Position numbers and translations under genes: made by a program. A DNA stretch of 64,000 nt from Amycolatopsis deserti (GTDB taxonomy: Bacteria; Actinomycetota; Actinomycetes; Mycobacteriales; Pseudonocardiaceae). Shown here in pieces: positions 8,788-16,970 of the stretch (within the stretch, counting starts at the first letter, position 1; the number at the start of each line of letters is the position of its first letter). Under the pieces are notes generated by a model. It worked only from the letters and a program-made list of their open reading frames with translations. It was not told the origin of the DNA and searched no databases. The stretch spans positions 930,001-994,000 of the forward strand of contig NZ_BNAU01000001.1 of the NCBI RefSeq assembly GCF_014653945.1, read 5' to 3'.

Positions 8788-9624
8788 TCACGCGGTGCTC
8801 AACTCCCGCAGAAGAGCATCGAGGCGCTGGCGAGTCTCCTCGGCTGTCAGTGCCAATTGCTCCAGCTCGGCCTGAACCCGTCGATAGCGCCTGACCAGCT
8901 CGCGATCGGTGAGGACGGTTGCGGCTCCGAGATGCTGGATGAGGACCGCGCCATCGTCATCCTCACGGTCATAAAGCACAAACCCGCCGAGACGGCCGTC
9001 ATGCCAGTCGGAACCGTCGGGCACGAGGCGCACCACGGCTGATTGGCGGTCGAGGGTGTCGATTAGCCGCTCGACCTGTTGCGTCATAACGTTCGCTCCG
9101 CCTACCCGCCAGGTAAGAGCTGGTAGACCGAGGAAAACTTCATACTTCTTCCGCGTGTCCTCGAACAAGGCTTTCTGGCGTTCGGCTTTGGAGGTCACGC
9201 CGCTCGTCTCATCTGTGACGCGGCGAGCGTAAGCATCGGTTTGCAACAGATCGGGGATGCGGAGTGGTGACCATTCCACAATCGCGGTCGCTCGGTGCTC
9301 GACCTTGAGTGCGTCGGCGGCCCGATCAGAGATGCCGAAAAGACCGCGAGTTCCACGGTTCGGGTTCACCCACTCGGCGACCTGAAGCAGATCCGCGCGT
9401 GCTTGGCCCGTGATGCCCAGGGAGTCAGCGAGCGCTTTGGTCTGATCGACGGTGGGGAGGAGCGTCCCGTCGAGCCAGCGACTGACAGTCGCGTGGGACA
9501 CGCCGACCTCATGGCCGATCTTTCGAGTGGTGGGACGTGGCGCGCGAGACAACCAGTGCGAGCGCAGGAGACTCGCGAGCGGTTGGTCGTGGAGCGACGT
9601 CGCCGCTCTGGGGCGTCTCGGCAT
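8788..9624 (-). CDS. XRE-type HTH regulator with DUF5753 domain
   Basis: DNA-binding regulator of the large actinobacterial XRE-DUF5753 family. The HTH lies at about residues 32-55 (TTRKIGHEVGVSHATVSRWL). The DUF5753 domain follows (VEWSPLRIPDLLQTDAYARR; FLGLPALTWRVGG; VRLVPDG). 278 aa from the ATG at 9624 is the usual family length. The frame is open further upstream, but those residues are not family-like, and no strong RBS is visible at 9624. Such regulators are often paired with small DUF397 proteins, which I do not see here. Confidence 0.85.
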   Translation of the reverse strand: MPRRPRAATSLHDQPLASLLRSHWLSRAPRPTTRKIGHEVGVSHATVSRWLDGTLLPTVDQTKALADSLGITGQARADLLQVAEWVNPNRGTRGLFGISDRAADALKVEHRATAIVEWSPLRIPDLLQTDAYARRVTDETSGVTSKAERQKALFEDTRKKYEVFLGLPALTWRVGGANVMTQQVERLIDTLDRQSAVVRLVPDGSDWHDGRLGGFVLYDREDDDGAVLIQHLGAATVLTDRELVRRYRRVQAELEQLALTAEETRQRLDALLRELSTA

Positions 9625-9908
9625 GAAGTCAAGAGTACCGAGAGAGAGCTCGGGGTCATAACGACCCGTATGGGCTATTGCCCCTTCTCGTTCAGGCAAT
9701 GCACCGTCGTTTGGTACGTAACAACGCGACAAACTTGAGTTGTGAAGGGAAGAATCATGTGGCGGCGGTTTTTGCGTATTCGCAACGCGTTGACTCATCA
9801 CGGCAGAGGCTCTCGGTCGCAGCATTGTCGCCGCCACGCGAAGCCCAAGCGTGTCAAGGTTGCACTCAACGAGGAGAACGGTTGGGGACGCGTTCGCGGG
9901 AGTTGGCG

Positions 9909-10178
9909 ATGACGGAGCGGCAGCGATCCCCGGAATACCTCTACCGGGTCGCTTTCGAGAAGCTCAAGGCTTGCATAGAATCCGGCGAGCTCCCGCCGAA
10001 CACACCCCTTCCGGCTGAAAAGCGTCTGGCGGCGGAGTTGGGCTTCTCGCTGGGGACGGTGCGCCGTGCGACTCAGCTCCTCCGAGACGAGGGCCTTGTT
10101 GTCACGGTGCCATCGAAGGGGACGTTCGTCTGCGAGTCTCGAGCGCGGCCGTGCGAGGAGCCGGACTCGCGAGAGTGA
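9909..10178 (+). CDS. Short GntR-family winged-helix regulator
   Basis: 89 aa consisting almost only of the GntR DNA-binding domain: YLYRVAFEKLKACIESGELP, then PLPAEKRLAAELGFSLGTVRRATQLLRDEG and PSKGTFV. It has no effector domain, like the short KorSA-type regulators of actinomycete integrative elements. The ATG at 9909 has GGGAG upstream. The frame is open from 9678, but that part lacks family similarity. It is divergent from the DUF5753 regulator across a 284-bp gap in which I see no further gene. Confidence 0.8.
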   Translation: MTERQRSPEYLYRVAFEKLKACIESGELPPNTPLPAEKRLAAELGFSLGTVRRATQLLRDEGLVVTVPSKGTFVCESRARPCEEPDSRE

Positions 10179-10209
10179 GTCTGCCTGGGGTGGCTTCGGA
10201 CGTGTCTCA

Positions 10210-10430
10210 GTCCTGTGTGGATTCCGTCCGCCCAGTGATCCAGAGTGCCCCTGCCGCCCTGATCACCCCTCGCGGCGCGGGCCTTCAGCCGAGAGCGGTC
10301 CACCGCCATGTAGGCGAGCTCCTGCGCCACGAAATACCCCGTCGCCCGCGGTGAGTAGGAGGGTACCCAGCACCCCGAACACGATATTCACCACCGTCAC
10401 CACGGCCGGCCCCACCACCCCGCCGCTGGG
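10210..10430 (-). pseudogene. Remnant of a CNNM/HlyC-CorC family membrane protein
   Basis: On the minus strand VVNIVFGVLGTLLLTAG runs into a frame shift near 10340 and continues in another frame as GYFVAQELAYMAVDRSRLKA. Together these match the start of the DUF21/CNNM domain of hemolysin-C/CorC-type proteins (AEFAYMAVDRSRLKARA is their hallmark). The similarity ends after about 30 residues with no CBS or CorC domain. This is a frameshifted, truncated relic. The rest of the gap up to 10670 holds only one tiny possible ORF. Confidence 0.55.
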
Positions 10431-10432
10431 TC

Positions 10433-10582
10433 GTGCTCAGGCCGTATCAGCGGGTCTGCGTCATCCAGGGCGGCGTCGCCCGTATTTCGAGACGGGTCCA
10501 TGATCCTCTCGCAAGAGTTGCTATCGCACTCGTGGTGGTCGTGCTGCTCGCCGCCTTCGCCTGGGGTCTGGACAACCTGTAG
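10433..10582 (+). other. Possible 49-residue membrane micro-ORF
   Basis: GTG at 10433 to TAG at 10582. The C-terminus (RVAIALVVVVLLAAFAWGLD) would be one transmembrane helix. No RBS stands out and the N-terminus is unconvincing, so it may instead be the tail of another decayed membrane-protein gene. Confidence 0.2.
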
Positions 10583-10670
10583 CGCCGCTCGGACGTTGCG
10601 GGCGGGCTCGCAGGTGATGCCTGTTCGCGGCTCGGCGTGTTCCGGCGACGGCAAGTGGCTATGGGTGATG

Positions 10671-11138
10671 TCAGCCGAGCACGGTGGCAGGAGTTCTGCT
10701 CGTGGGCCAGCCGTGGATGGCGAAGGGTTGGCCGGTGAGGTAGGCATGGATGCCGGCGGCGGGGTAGTCGATCAGGTTGGTGGGGAGGTTGTCGAGGGGG
10801 AACCAGTCGATGGCGGAGCACTTGTCGGGTTCGCGATTGACTGGCGTTCCGGTCCAGTGGGTGGCGAGGAAGAACAGGCCGAGGCGGGGCTCGACGCCGG
10901 ATCCGTTGACGTGGAGGGTGTGGACGTGGTGCAGGTCGTCGGGGTTGATGAGGACGCCGACTTCTTCTTGGGCTTCTCGTGCTGCGGCGTGGAGGACGGA
11001 TTCGCCAGCGTCGAGTTTGCCGGAGGGTAGGTGCCATCGCCCGTTGAAGGTGGCGTTGGGGTCGCGGCGGCGGGCGAGCAGGAGGTTGCCGTCGTCGACG
11101 AGGAGTACGTGTACGTCGATGAGATGTCGGTCGGCCAC
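10671..11138 (-). CDS. NUDIX hydrolase
   Basis: Predicted pyrophosphohydrolase of nucleoside-diphosphate-linked substrates, 155 aa. The full NUDIX box (G-x5-E-x7-RE-x2-EE-x-G) spans residues 40-62: Gly40, Glu46, Arg54-Glu55, Glu58-Glu59, Gly61. Metal is bound by the Glu residues. The substrate cannot be read from sequence. It is the last gene of a minus-strand set, 9 bp after a thymidylate-kinase-like gene. NUDIX genes also occur beside GntR regulators in actinomycete integrative elements. Confidence 0.88.
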   Translation of the reverse strand: MADRHLIDVHVLLVDDGNLLLARRRDPNATFNGRWHLPSGKLDAGESVLHAAAREAQEEVGVLINPDDLHHVHTLHVNGSGVEPRLGLFFLATHWTGTPVNREPDKCSAIDWFPLDNLPTNLIDYPAAGIHAYLTGQPFAIHGWPTSRTPATVLG

Positions 11139-11147
11139 GCGGTGAGG

Positions 11148-11786
11148 CTACGCGGTGGCTTGTTCCGGTCGGGGGAGGCGGGCCAGTGGGGTCAGCTTTC
11201 GGGTGATGATCTGGACGAGTTGGTCGGTCGACGTGTGGGTGGTGTCGAGCGCGAGCAGGGCTTGGCCCTGCGTCTTCAGGTAGGTGGCGGCGTCGCGGTA
11301 CAGGGCGGCTTCGGTGCGGCTTGAGATGATGTCGGTGTGGAAGCGGCTGTGCGCGCCGCGGCGGCGGACGCGCGCGGCGGCGACGGCGGGATCGGCGGCC
11401 AGGATGATCGTGAGGTCGGGTGGATCGGCCGCGTCGTTGAGGTGGTGGATGAAGGCGGGTGGCACGTCGTCCATGGATTGCAGCACGTAGGAGGAGGCGA
11501 CGTAGCGGTCGCAGAGCACGATGCGTCCGGCGGCGCGGTGGGGCTGGATCTCGGTGCGGAGCTGGTGGTAGCGGTCGGCGGCGACGAGGCAGGCGAGCTC
11601 GTAGCCGCGGTAGGTGTCGGTTCCGTGCCGGGCGATTTCCCCGAGCTGGGCGCGGGAGGGTTGGGTGGTGGAGTGCACGGCGTAGCCATCACAGGTGAGG
11701 CGCTCGGCGAGGGCGCGGGTGACGGTGGTTTTGCCGGTTCCGGCAGGTCCGTCGACGGCGACGAACAGGCCCCGGTGGCGGGTCAT
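11148..11786 (-). CDS. Thymidylate-kinase-like nucleoside monophosphate kinase
   Basis: P-loop kinase of 212 aa. Walker A is GPAGTGKT at residues 13-20. The dTMP-kinase signature DRYVASSYVLQ (from residue 93) and an Arg-rich lid (ARVRRRGAHSRFH) are present. The family phosphorylates dTMP, but operon context (radical SAM, NUDIX) suggests a dedicated role distinct from the housekeeping enzyme. The ATG at 11786 overlaps the TGA of the upstream radical SAM gene by 4 bp. Confidence 0.83.
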   Translation of the reverse strand: MTRHRGLFVAVDGPAGTGKTTVTRALAERLTCDGYAVHSTTQPSRAQLGEIARHGTDTYRGYELACLVAADRYHQLRTEIQPHRAAGRIVLCDRYVASSYVLQSMDDVPPAFIHHLNDAADPPDLTIILAADPAVAAARVRRRGAHSRFHTDIISSRTEAALYRDAATYLKTQGQALLALDTTHTSTDQLVQIITRKLTPLARLPRPEQATA

Positions 11787-13249
11787 GCGGCTTTCCGAGC
11801 GTGTTGTTCGCGGGCGAGCGTGACGAGGTGGGCGCGGATGTAGTCGATGGGGGCCTCGGCCAGGGGCAGGTTGACGGAGAAGTTGAACTCGTCGCGGTCG
11901 CGGAGGGTGTCGTCCAGGCCCGCGTCGGTGAGGTCGACGTGGCTGTAGTTGAGCAGCTGGCCGGGGGTGTAGCGGCCGGTGGCGAGCAGGTGGTGCCAGT
12001 CCGGGGTGCCGGGATACGGGCGGTATTCGAAGGTGGAGGCGCGGAAGGTGCCGGGCAGGGTGTCGGTGAGGTCCCACAGGTCGTGGACGAGGCGGACGGT
12101 GGTGTCGATCTCGTCGCGGGTCTCGGTGGGCAAGCCGAGGATGAAATAGCCCTTGACGTTGATGCCGCGTTCGGTGAGCCGGCGGCACACGGTGCGGGCC
12201 ATGGTGGGGTCGATGCGCTTGTCGATGCGGTCGAGCATCCGCTGACTGCCCGATTCGATGCCCAGGGCGACTTCGCGTAAGCCGTTGCGCGCCAATAGGT
12301 CGAGGGTGGTGTCGCTGGCTCGGTGCAGGACGTTGATCCGGCCGGTGGCGTCCCAGACGGCCCAGTCCCCGACCCGGTCGGCGCGGAAGGCGGTCATCAT
12401 CTGGTCGATGACGCGGCGGGCGCCGAGGAAGAGGTCGTCGACGAACCGGAACGCGCTCACACCATCGCCGCGGAGGTGCTGCATTTCGGCGAGGATGTTG
12501 TGCGGGTCGCGGGTGCGGATGGTGACGTCGGGGTTGGCGGAGACGGCGGCGCCGCAGAAGGAGCAGTTGTAAGGACAGCCGCGCGCGCCGACCATGTTCG
12601 CCTCCCGGCGTCCGTGGTCGTGGTGGGGGTCTTGGGTGAGGTAGCGGCGGTCGACGAAAGGCAGGGCGTCGATGTCCGGCGCCAGATGATGACTGCTGTC
12701 CTGGCCGGTACCTCGAGCGACGGTGCCGGTGGTCGGGTCGAGCCAGAGGACGCCGGGAAGGTGAGCGCGGCGCTGGTGGTCGTCGAGGAGTTCGGCGACG
12801 CGGGTTTCGGCTTCGCCGAGGACCAGCGCGGTGCAGCGGGCCATGCGCGGGTCGGTGAGGATCTCGGTGGGCATGGCTTTGGCGTGGTGGCCGCCGAGCA
12901 GGATCTTGATGCCGGGGTGCAGGCCGGCGGCGATGCGGGCGCTGAGCTGGTAGGTCGGGGCGAGCAGGTTGAACCCGACCCAGCGGGGCGCGAGGTCGTT
13001 GACGAGCCGGGTGGTGGTGTCGATGCCGAGGCCGTGGGCTTCGGCATCGAGCAGGCCGACGTTGAAGCCGCGGGAGGCGGCGTAGGTGGCGAGGTAGCCC
13101 ATGCCCAGCACGGGCAGGGTGAAATCGTTGACCCGGGGGCGTTCCGTGTAGTCGCGCAGGGGCGCGTTGACAAACACCGCGTCCAGGGTGCGGGTGAGGT
13201 CGGCGCCGGCGATCAGGTCAGAAAGCGGCGGCTCCGGCGGTGTTGGCAT
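11783..13249 (-). CDS. B12-binding-type radical SAM protein
   Basis: 488-aa radical SAM enzyme. The [4Fe-4S] motif CPYNCSFC lies at residues 225-232, preceded by GARG. The first 150 residues have the layout of a cobalamin-binding domain (LPVLGMGYLATYAASRGFNV; ILLGGHHAKAMP), but the canonical DxHxxG is not clear (LDAEAHGLG). GIESGSQRMLDRIDK and KGYFILGLPTETRDEI fit the radical SAM barrel. The ATG at 13249 has GGGGAG 6 nt upstream. It overlaps the upstream glycosylase gene by 32 bp. The substrate is unknown. Confidence 0.85.
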   Translation of the reverse strand: MPTPPEPPLSDLIAGADLTRTLDAVFVNAPLRDYTERPRVNDFTLPVLGMGYLATYAASRGFNVGLLDAEAHGLGIDTTTRLVNDLAPRWVGFNLLAPTYQLSARIAAGLHPGIKILLGGHHAKAMPTEILTDPRMARCTALVLGEAETRVAELLDDHQRRAHLPGVLWLDPTTGTVARGTGQDSSHHLAPDIDALPFVDRRYLTQDPHHDHGRREANMVGARGCPYNCSFCGAAVSANPDVTIRTRDPHNILAEMQHLRGDGVSAFRFVDDLFLGARRVIDQMMTAFRADRVGDWAVWDATGRINVLHRASDTTLDLLARNGLREVALGIESGSQRMLDRIDKRIDPTMARTVCRRLTERGINVKGYFILGLPTETRDEIDTTVRLVHDLWDLTDTLPGTFRASTFEYRPYPGTPDWHHLLATGRYTPGQLLNYSHVDLTDAGLDDTLRDRDEFNFSVNLPLAEAPIDYIRAHLVTLAREQHARKAA

Positions 13250-14036
13250 GGCGAACTCCCCAGGCAAGTGTGAGTAGCGTCCAGCTGGACAGCTGGACGC
13301 CCGCCAGCTCCCGCCACACAGCTGCGAACTCCGGTTCGGAGTCGGGCCAGGCCCGTTCGGGGGCGAGCCGGCGGGCCCAGGTGCGGACGGCGAGGTCGGC
13401 GAAGGGATAGAGGGCGTAGTCGTTGGTCAGGTCGGCGACCGTGGCGCCGGCCGTCCACGGCCCGATCCGCGGCACGGTCTGAACCTCATCCCGCAGCAGC
13501 AGGGGGTCGAGGCGGGCCAATTTGTCGCCGTGCTCGAGGTAGGCCGCGGCCGCGGCTTGCAGGGGGCGGCGTTTGAACGCCATCCCCAGCCGGGCGAACT
13601 CGGCCTCCGGCAGCTCCAGCACGGTCTCGGCGGTCGGGAACAGCCACAGCGGGCCGTGTTCGGTGTGGACGAGCTGGCCGTGGGTCTGGCTGAACAGGCG
13701 GTAGAGCTTGCGTGCCTGCCCAGCCCGGATCACCTGCCGCACGATCGAGGTGGCCAGCGCGTCCCACAGATCCGGGTTGCGCCAGCGCCCAACGCGGCCC
13801 GCTTCGCGCAGGGGCAAGACAAGCTCGTCGGGCCCGGCCAGCGCGCTCGGATCGACGACCTCGAGGACGGGACGTTCTCCGGACCCGGTCAGCGGCTGCG
13901 CGTCGGTGGCGTACCCGCTCGGGTTCCGCCGGCAGGTCAGCAGCCACACGACGTCGCCCTGTCGCACCACGCGCAGGAAACCCTCCGCGGCTGGCATCCA
14001 GGCGGGGTGATCGGTCATGACCGCATCGACGAGCAC
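13218..14036 (-). CDS. HhH-GPD superfamily DNA glycosylase-like protein
   Basis: 272 aa. The C-terminal half has the helix-hairpin-helix-GPD pattern: QTVPRIGPWTAGATVADL (residues 186-203), then LYPFADLAVR with the putative catalytic Asp at about 214. This is the layout of base-excision glycosylases of the AlkA/MutY/Nth superfamily. No iron-sulfur Cys cluster is present, so it is closer to AlkA-type members. The GTG at 14036 with AAGGGA upstream is preferred; an ATG at 14018 is possible. Whether it cuts DNA or a modified nucleoside is unknown. Confidence 0.72.
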   Translation of the reverse strand: MLVDAVMTDHPAWMPAAEGFLRVVRQGDVVWLLTCRRNPSGYATDAQPLTGSGERPVLEVVDPSALAGPDELVLPLREAGRVGRWRNPDLWDALATSIVRQVIRAGQARKLYRLFSQTHGQLVHTEHGPLWLFPTAETVLELPEAEFARLGMAFKRRPLQAAAAAYLEHGDKLARLDPLLLRDEVQTVPRIGPWTAGATVADLTNDYALYPFADLAVRTWARRLAPERAWPDSEPEFAAVWRELAGVQLSSWTLLTLAWGVRHANTAGAAAF

Positions 14037-14082
14037 GGCGGCGTCCCTTCTGCTACGCGGTTTCGGGCGAGCGTCGGTTGGT

Positions 14083-14304
14083 TTACAGCCGGCGGAGCCC
14101 GTGGAGGACCCGGCTGGCCGTGCACGCGCGGCACCACGGACGGATCGAGGCGACGGGCACCGGGACGCAGGCGACACCACACTCGGCGAGCCCGAACGAG
14201 CGCCCGCGCACGGTGAGCCTGGTGGTGTTGCCCGCCAGCACGACGTGACGGTAGCGGTTCCACACCCCCAGCCACGCCACCGCCTCGCCGCCCGGGCTGC
14301 TCAT
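14083..14304 (-). CDS. Tiny Cys-rich protein, possible zinc ribbon
   Basis: 73 aa. The C-terminal half has Cys residues spaced C-x3-C-x11-C-x2-C (ECGVAC, then WCRAC), a pattern suited to zinc binding. The N-terminal half is beta-rich (WLGVWNRYRHVVLAGNTTRL). The ATG at 14304 overlaps the stop of the upstream gene (TGATG); a GTG at 14307 is an alternative. It is coupled into the radical SAM operon. No family recognised. Confidence 0.55.
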   Translation of the reverse strand: MSSPGGEAVAWLGVWNRYRHVVLAGNTTRLTVRGRSFGLAECGVACVPVPVASIRPWCRACTASRVLHGLRRL

Positions 14305-14636
14305 CACCGGTCGGTGTCATCGTCGCTCCAGTCGATGACCCGGCGCAGCAGCCGGTCGGCGCTGCCGATATCGGAGCGCCACGCCGTGCCGCCGTCCGAG
14401 CCCGGCGGAGGTGCGAAGTCGGCGCGGAAGCGGGCCGCGCACGACCACGGCACCTGGCCAGGACCGAGGTGGACGTAATCGACGAACCTGCCGACGCGGC
14501 GTCGCGCCAGCAGCATCCCCGTCGCGTGACTCGCCGAGAACCGGAACCCCGCCGCCTCAGCGGCCGCACGCACCGCGGGGGACAGGTACTCATCAATCTC
14601 GGGACGCTCGGCGGCTACGGTCTGTGTTCGGGACAT
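14304..14636 (-). CDS. Small hypothetical protein heading the radical SAM operon
   Basis: 110 aa from ATG 14636 (MSRTQTVAAERPEIDEYLSP). Soluble, with FSASHATGMLLARRRVGRFV and many Asp/Arg residues near the C-terminus. No recognised domain. It appears to be the first gene of the minus-strand operon 14636-10671, divergent from the XRE regulator at 14756, so the 119-bp gap probably holds the operon promoter. Confidence 0.55.
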   Translation of the reverse strand: MSRTQTVAAERPEIDEYLSPAVRAAAEAAGFRFSASHATGMLLARRRVGRFVDYVHLGPGQVPWSCAARFRADFAPPPGSDGGTAWRSDIGSADRLLRRVIDWSDDDTDR

Positions 14637-14755
14637 GTCACCAGCGTGGCGCCCGGGTGCTGCCGTGATAAGGGCATTCTGCGGGGCATCCCGGGGCAAA
14701 CAGGGACATCCGCGCTGGTCTGCGAGCTACAGTGGGATGGGATCGGGAGGGGATC

Positions 14756-14824
14756 ATGGACGAGCCGAACGACAAGCTGCGCGCCGCGCAACCCCCTCCC
14801 GGCGCGCGCCGGGTGAACCCATGA
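14756..14824 (+). other. Displaced N-terminus or upstream ORF of the XRE regulator
   Basis: A strong RBS (GGGAGGGGATC) precedes ATG 14756, opening a 22-codon frame, MDEPNDKLRAAQPPPGARRV plus NP, that stops at 14822-14824. The stop overlaps the ATG at 14821 of the regulator (ATGA). The first 11 residues look like the normal N-terminus of this XRE family. The following codons in the neighbouring frame (TPSRRAPGEP) continue that family pattern. So either one base was lost near 14787-14797 (C-run) or this is a genuine coupled upstream ORF. Confidence 0.55.
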
Positions 14825-16056
14825 GTCCGGGCGAGCTGGCTGACGAGGTGAACCGCTACCTCTGGGACACCACCGGGCAGCGCTACCAGCTCGACGGGCA
14901 CGCCATCGCCCGCTACGAACGCGGGAAGGTCCGCTGGCCCAGCGCCCCCTACCGAGCCGGACTCCGCGCGGTCCTCGGCGCCGGCAGCGACGCCGACCTC
15001 GGCTTCCGCCCAACCAGACGCGGCACCACCGCCGATACGCCGCCCACTCCCTCGCACGCAGGTGAGCTCGGCGCCGTCACCCTCGGGCATTCCCCTGCTG
15101 AGTTCCTGGCGGCCACGACGGTGGAAACGCCGGTCCCGTCCAGCGTCGGCCGGACCGACGTCGAGCAGGTCCGCACCACCACGCGGGCGGTCGCGCTCGC
15201 CGAGAACCTCTTCGGCGGCGGCCTGTCCGCCGAAGCCGCCCTTGGCCAGCTGCGCTGGGCGGGCAACCTCCTCGACGCCCGCGCCAAGACCGACGTGCGA
15301 CGCGACCTGCACGAAGCCGTCGGCAACCTGGCCGGCGTCGTCGCATTCGCCGCCTTCGACATCGCCGACTACCGCGCCGCCGACCGCTGCTTCGCCTTCG
15401 CGCTCTGGGCGGCCGAGCAGGCCGGATCCTGGGCACTCCGCGCGAACACGCTGGCCGACATGTCCCGCAAAGCCGCCTACCTCAACGACCTCGACGACGC
15501 GCTCTCCCTGATCGAGTTCGCCCAGGTCCGCGCCGACCGGCTCACTCCCACCGCCCGCTCCATGCTGTGGACCCTGCACGCCCGCGTCCTCGCCCTCACC
15601 GGACGGCACCGCGAAGCCGAAGACGACATCCACCGCGCCGACGAACACTTCGCCCACCGTGATCCAGATGCCGACCCACCCTGGCTGGTCTACTACGACG
15701 ACGCCGAACACCAAGGCAGCACCGGCAAAGCCCTCATCCCCCTCGCCCGCCACCGCAAGCAGCCCGAACTCGCCGCCGGTCGACTGCAAGCCGCCATCGA
15801 CCGGCAAGGCGACTCCTACCCCCGCTCCCGCGCGTTCTCCCGCACCCGGCTGGCCGCCCTGATGATGGCCGTCGGCGACATCGACGAAGCCGTCACCATC
15901 GGCCGCCAGGCCGTCGACGCCGCGGTCACCTTGCGATCACGGCGGGTCGCCGACGAACTCCGTGGCCTGGCACTGGCCTCCCGGAAACACGCGCAGGTCA
16001 GCGATGTTCGAGAACTGCAGCGCGGGATCGCGGCCGTGACCAACACCTTCGCCTGA
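14821..16056 (+). CDS. XRE-family regulator with TPR-like C-terminal domain
   Basis: Intact frame of 411 aa from ATG 14821. It starts MSPGELADEVNRYLWDTTG and contains YQLDGHAIARYERGKVRWPS, the second half of an XRE helix-turn-helix as found in actinobacterial regulators of about 430 aa. The rest (about 110-400) is helical, with tandem helix pairs resembling a TPR array (FAFALWAAEQAGSWALRANT; ALSLIEFAQVRADRL). The normal family N-terminus appears separately at 14756 in another frame, so the gene may be slightly damaged. It is divergent from the radical SAM operon and a candidate regulator of it. Confidence 0.7.
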   Translation: MSPGELADEVNRYLWDTTGQRYQLDGHAIARYERGKVRWPSAPYRAGLRAVLGAGSDADLGFRPTRRGTTADTPPTPSHAGELGAVTLGHSPAEFLAATTVETPVPSSVGRTDVEQVRTTTRAVALAENLFGGGLSAEAALGQLRWAGNLLDARAKTDVRRDLHEAVGNLAGVVAFAAFDIADYRAADRCFAFALWAAEQAGSWALRANTLADMSRKAAYLNDLDDALSLIEFAQVRADRLTPTARSMLWTLHARVLALTGRHREAEDDIHRADEHFAHRDPDADPPWLVYYDDAEHQGSTGKALIPLARHRKQPELAAGRLQAAIDRQGDSYPRSRAFSRTRLAALMMAVGDIDEAVTIGRQAVDAAVTLRSRRVADELRGLALASRKHAQVSDVRELQRGIAAVTNTFA

Positions 16057-16060
16057 GACC

Positions 16061-16957
16061 ATGCACGGCGTGACGACCGACTCGAAACCCGCGTGGGACG
16101 TACTCGGAGCCGCGGCTGCCGAAGCCGGAATCGAGATCGAGGGTGCGCAACTCATCCGCGACGGCTCCAACGTGATGTACCGGCTTTCTGGGGGCATCGT
16201 CGCCAGGATCGGCCGCCCCGGCACCGCCGACACGGCCCGCCGAGAAGTCGAGACAGCCACCTGGCTGGCCAGCCACGGCATCCCCGCAGTCAAGGTCGTC
16301 GAGGACCTTCCGCAGCTCGTGGTCGCCGCCGAGCGACCCGTCACCTGGTGGCACCTGCTCCCGCCCCACCGCCCGGCCACCCCAGGCGAACTCGCCACGG
16401 TGCTCAAGGCCGTCCACAGCTTGAATGTCCCAACCCGCCCAGAACTCCCGCTGCACAACCCGTTTACCGACATCGCACCTCGCATCCGCGCAGCGACCAG
16501 CATCAACGCCGACGACCGCGACTGGCTCCTGCAACGGCTCGACCAGCTCCAAGCCGACTACCGCCAACTCGAAACGACCCAAGACCGGTACGTCCTCCAC
16601 GGAGACGCTTGGCAAGGCAACGTCGCCGTCCCCGACGACGGCCGACCGATCCTGCTCGACCTCGAAGCGTTTGCGATCGGCCCCAAACAATGGGACCTCG
16701 TGCAAATCGCCGTCGACTACACCGACTTCGCCCGCCTCACCGACGCCGACTACAAGGCCTTCCTGACGGCCTACGGCGACAACGACATCACCGAAACCCC
16801 CGAGTTCCGCACCTTCGCCGACATCCAAGAACTCCGCTGGGTCGCCTTCGCAGCAAGCAAGGCCGCCAGCAACCCCGACGCCGCCCGCGAGGCTCAGCAT
16901 CGAATCGCGTGCCTACAAGGGGAAGAGTCACGACCCTGGACATGGTCGGCACTCTGA
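16061..16957 (+). CDS. APH-family phosphotransferase
   Basis: 298-aa small-molecule kinase of the aminoglycoside/choline kinase fold. The catalytic loop is HGDAWQGNV (residues 180-188) and the metal-binding segment LLDLEAF (198-204). An N-terminal beta-lobe has SNVMYRLSGGIVARIGRP. The first gene after the XRE regulator (4-bp gap), so likely co-transcribed. The substrate is not predictable and antibiotic resistance should not be assumed. A GTG at 16070 is an alternative start. Confidence 0.82.
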   Translation: MHGVTTDSKPAWDVLGAAAAEAGIEIEGAQLIRDGSNVMYRLSGGIVARIGRPGTADTARREVETATWLASHGIPAVKVVEDLPQLVVAAERPVTWWHLLPPHRPATPGELATVLKAVHSLNVPTRPELPLHNPFTDIAPRIRAATSINADDRDWLLQRLDQLQADYRQLETTQDRYVLHGDAWQGNVAVPDDGRPILLDLEAFAIGPKQWDLVQIAVDYTDFARLTDADYKAFLTAYGDNDITETPEFRTFADIQELRWVAFAASKAASNPDAAREAQHRIACLQGEESRPWTWSAL

Positions 16958-16970
16958 CAGGACGAGCGGT

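Noticed and set aside
10073..10330. An 85-codon minus-strand ORF beginning with the CNNM-like sequence
   Set aside because: Only its first 30 residues are CNNM-like and they start in mid-domain; the rest is antisense to the GntR gene. Treated as a pseudogene fragment.
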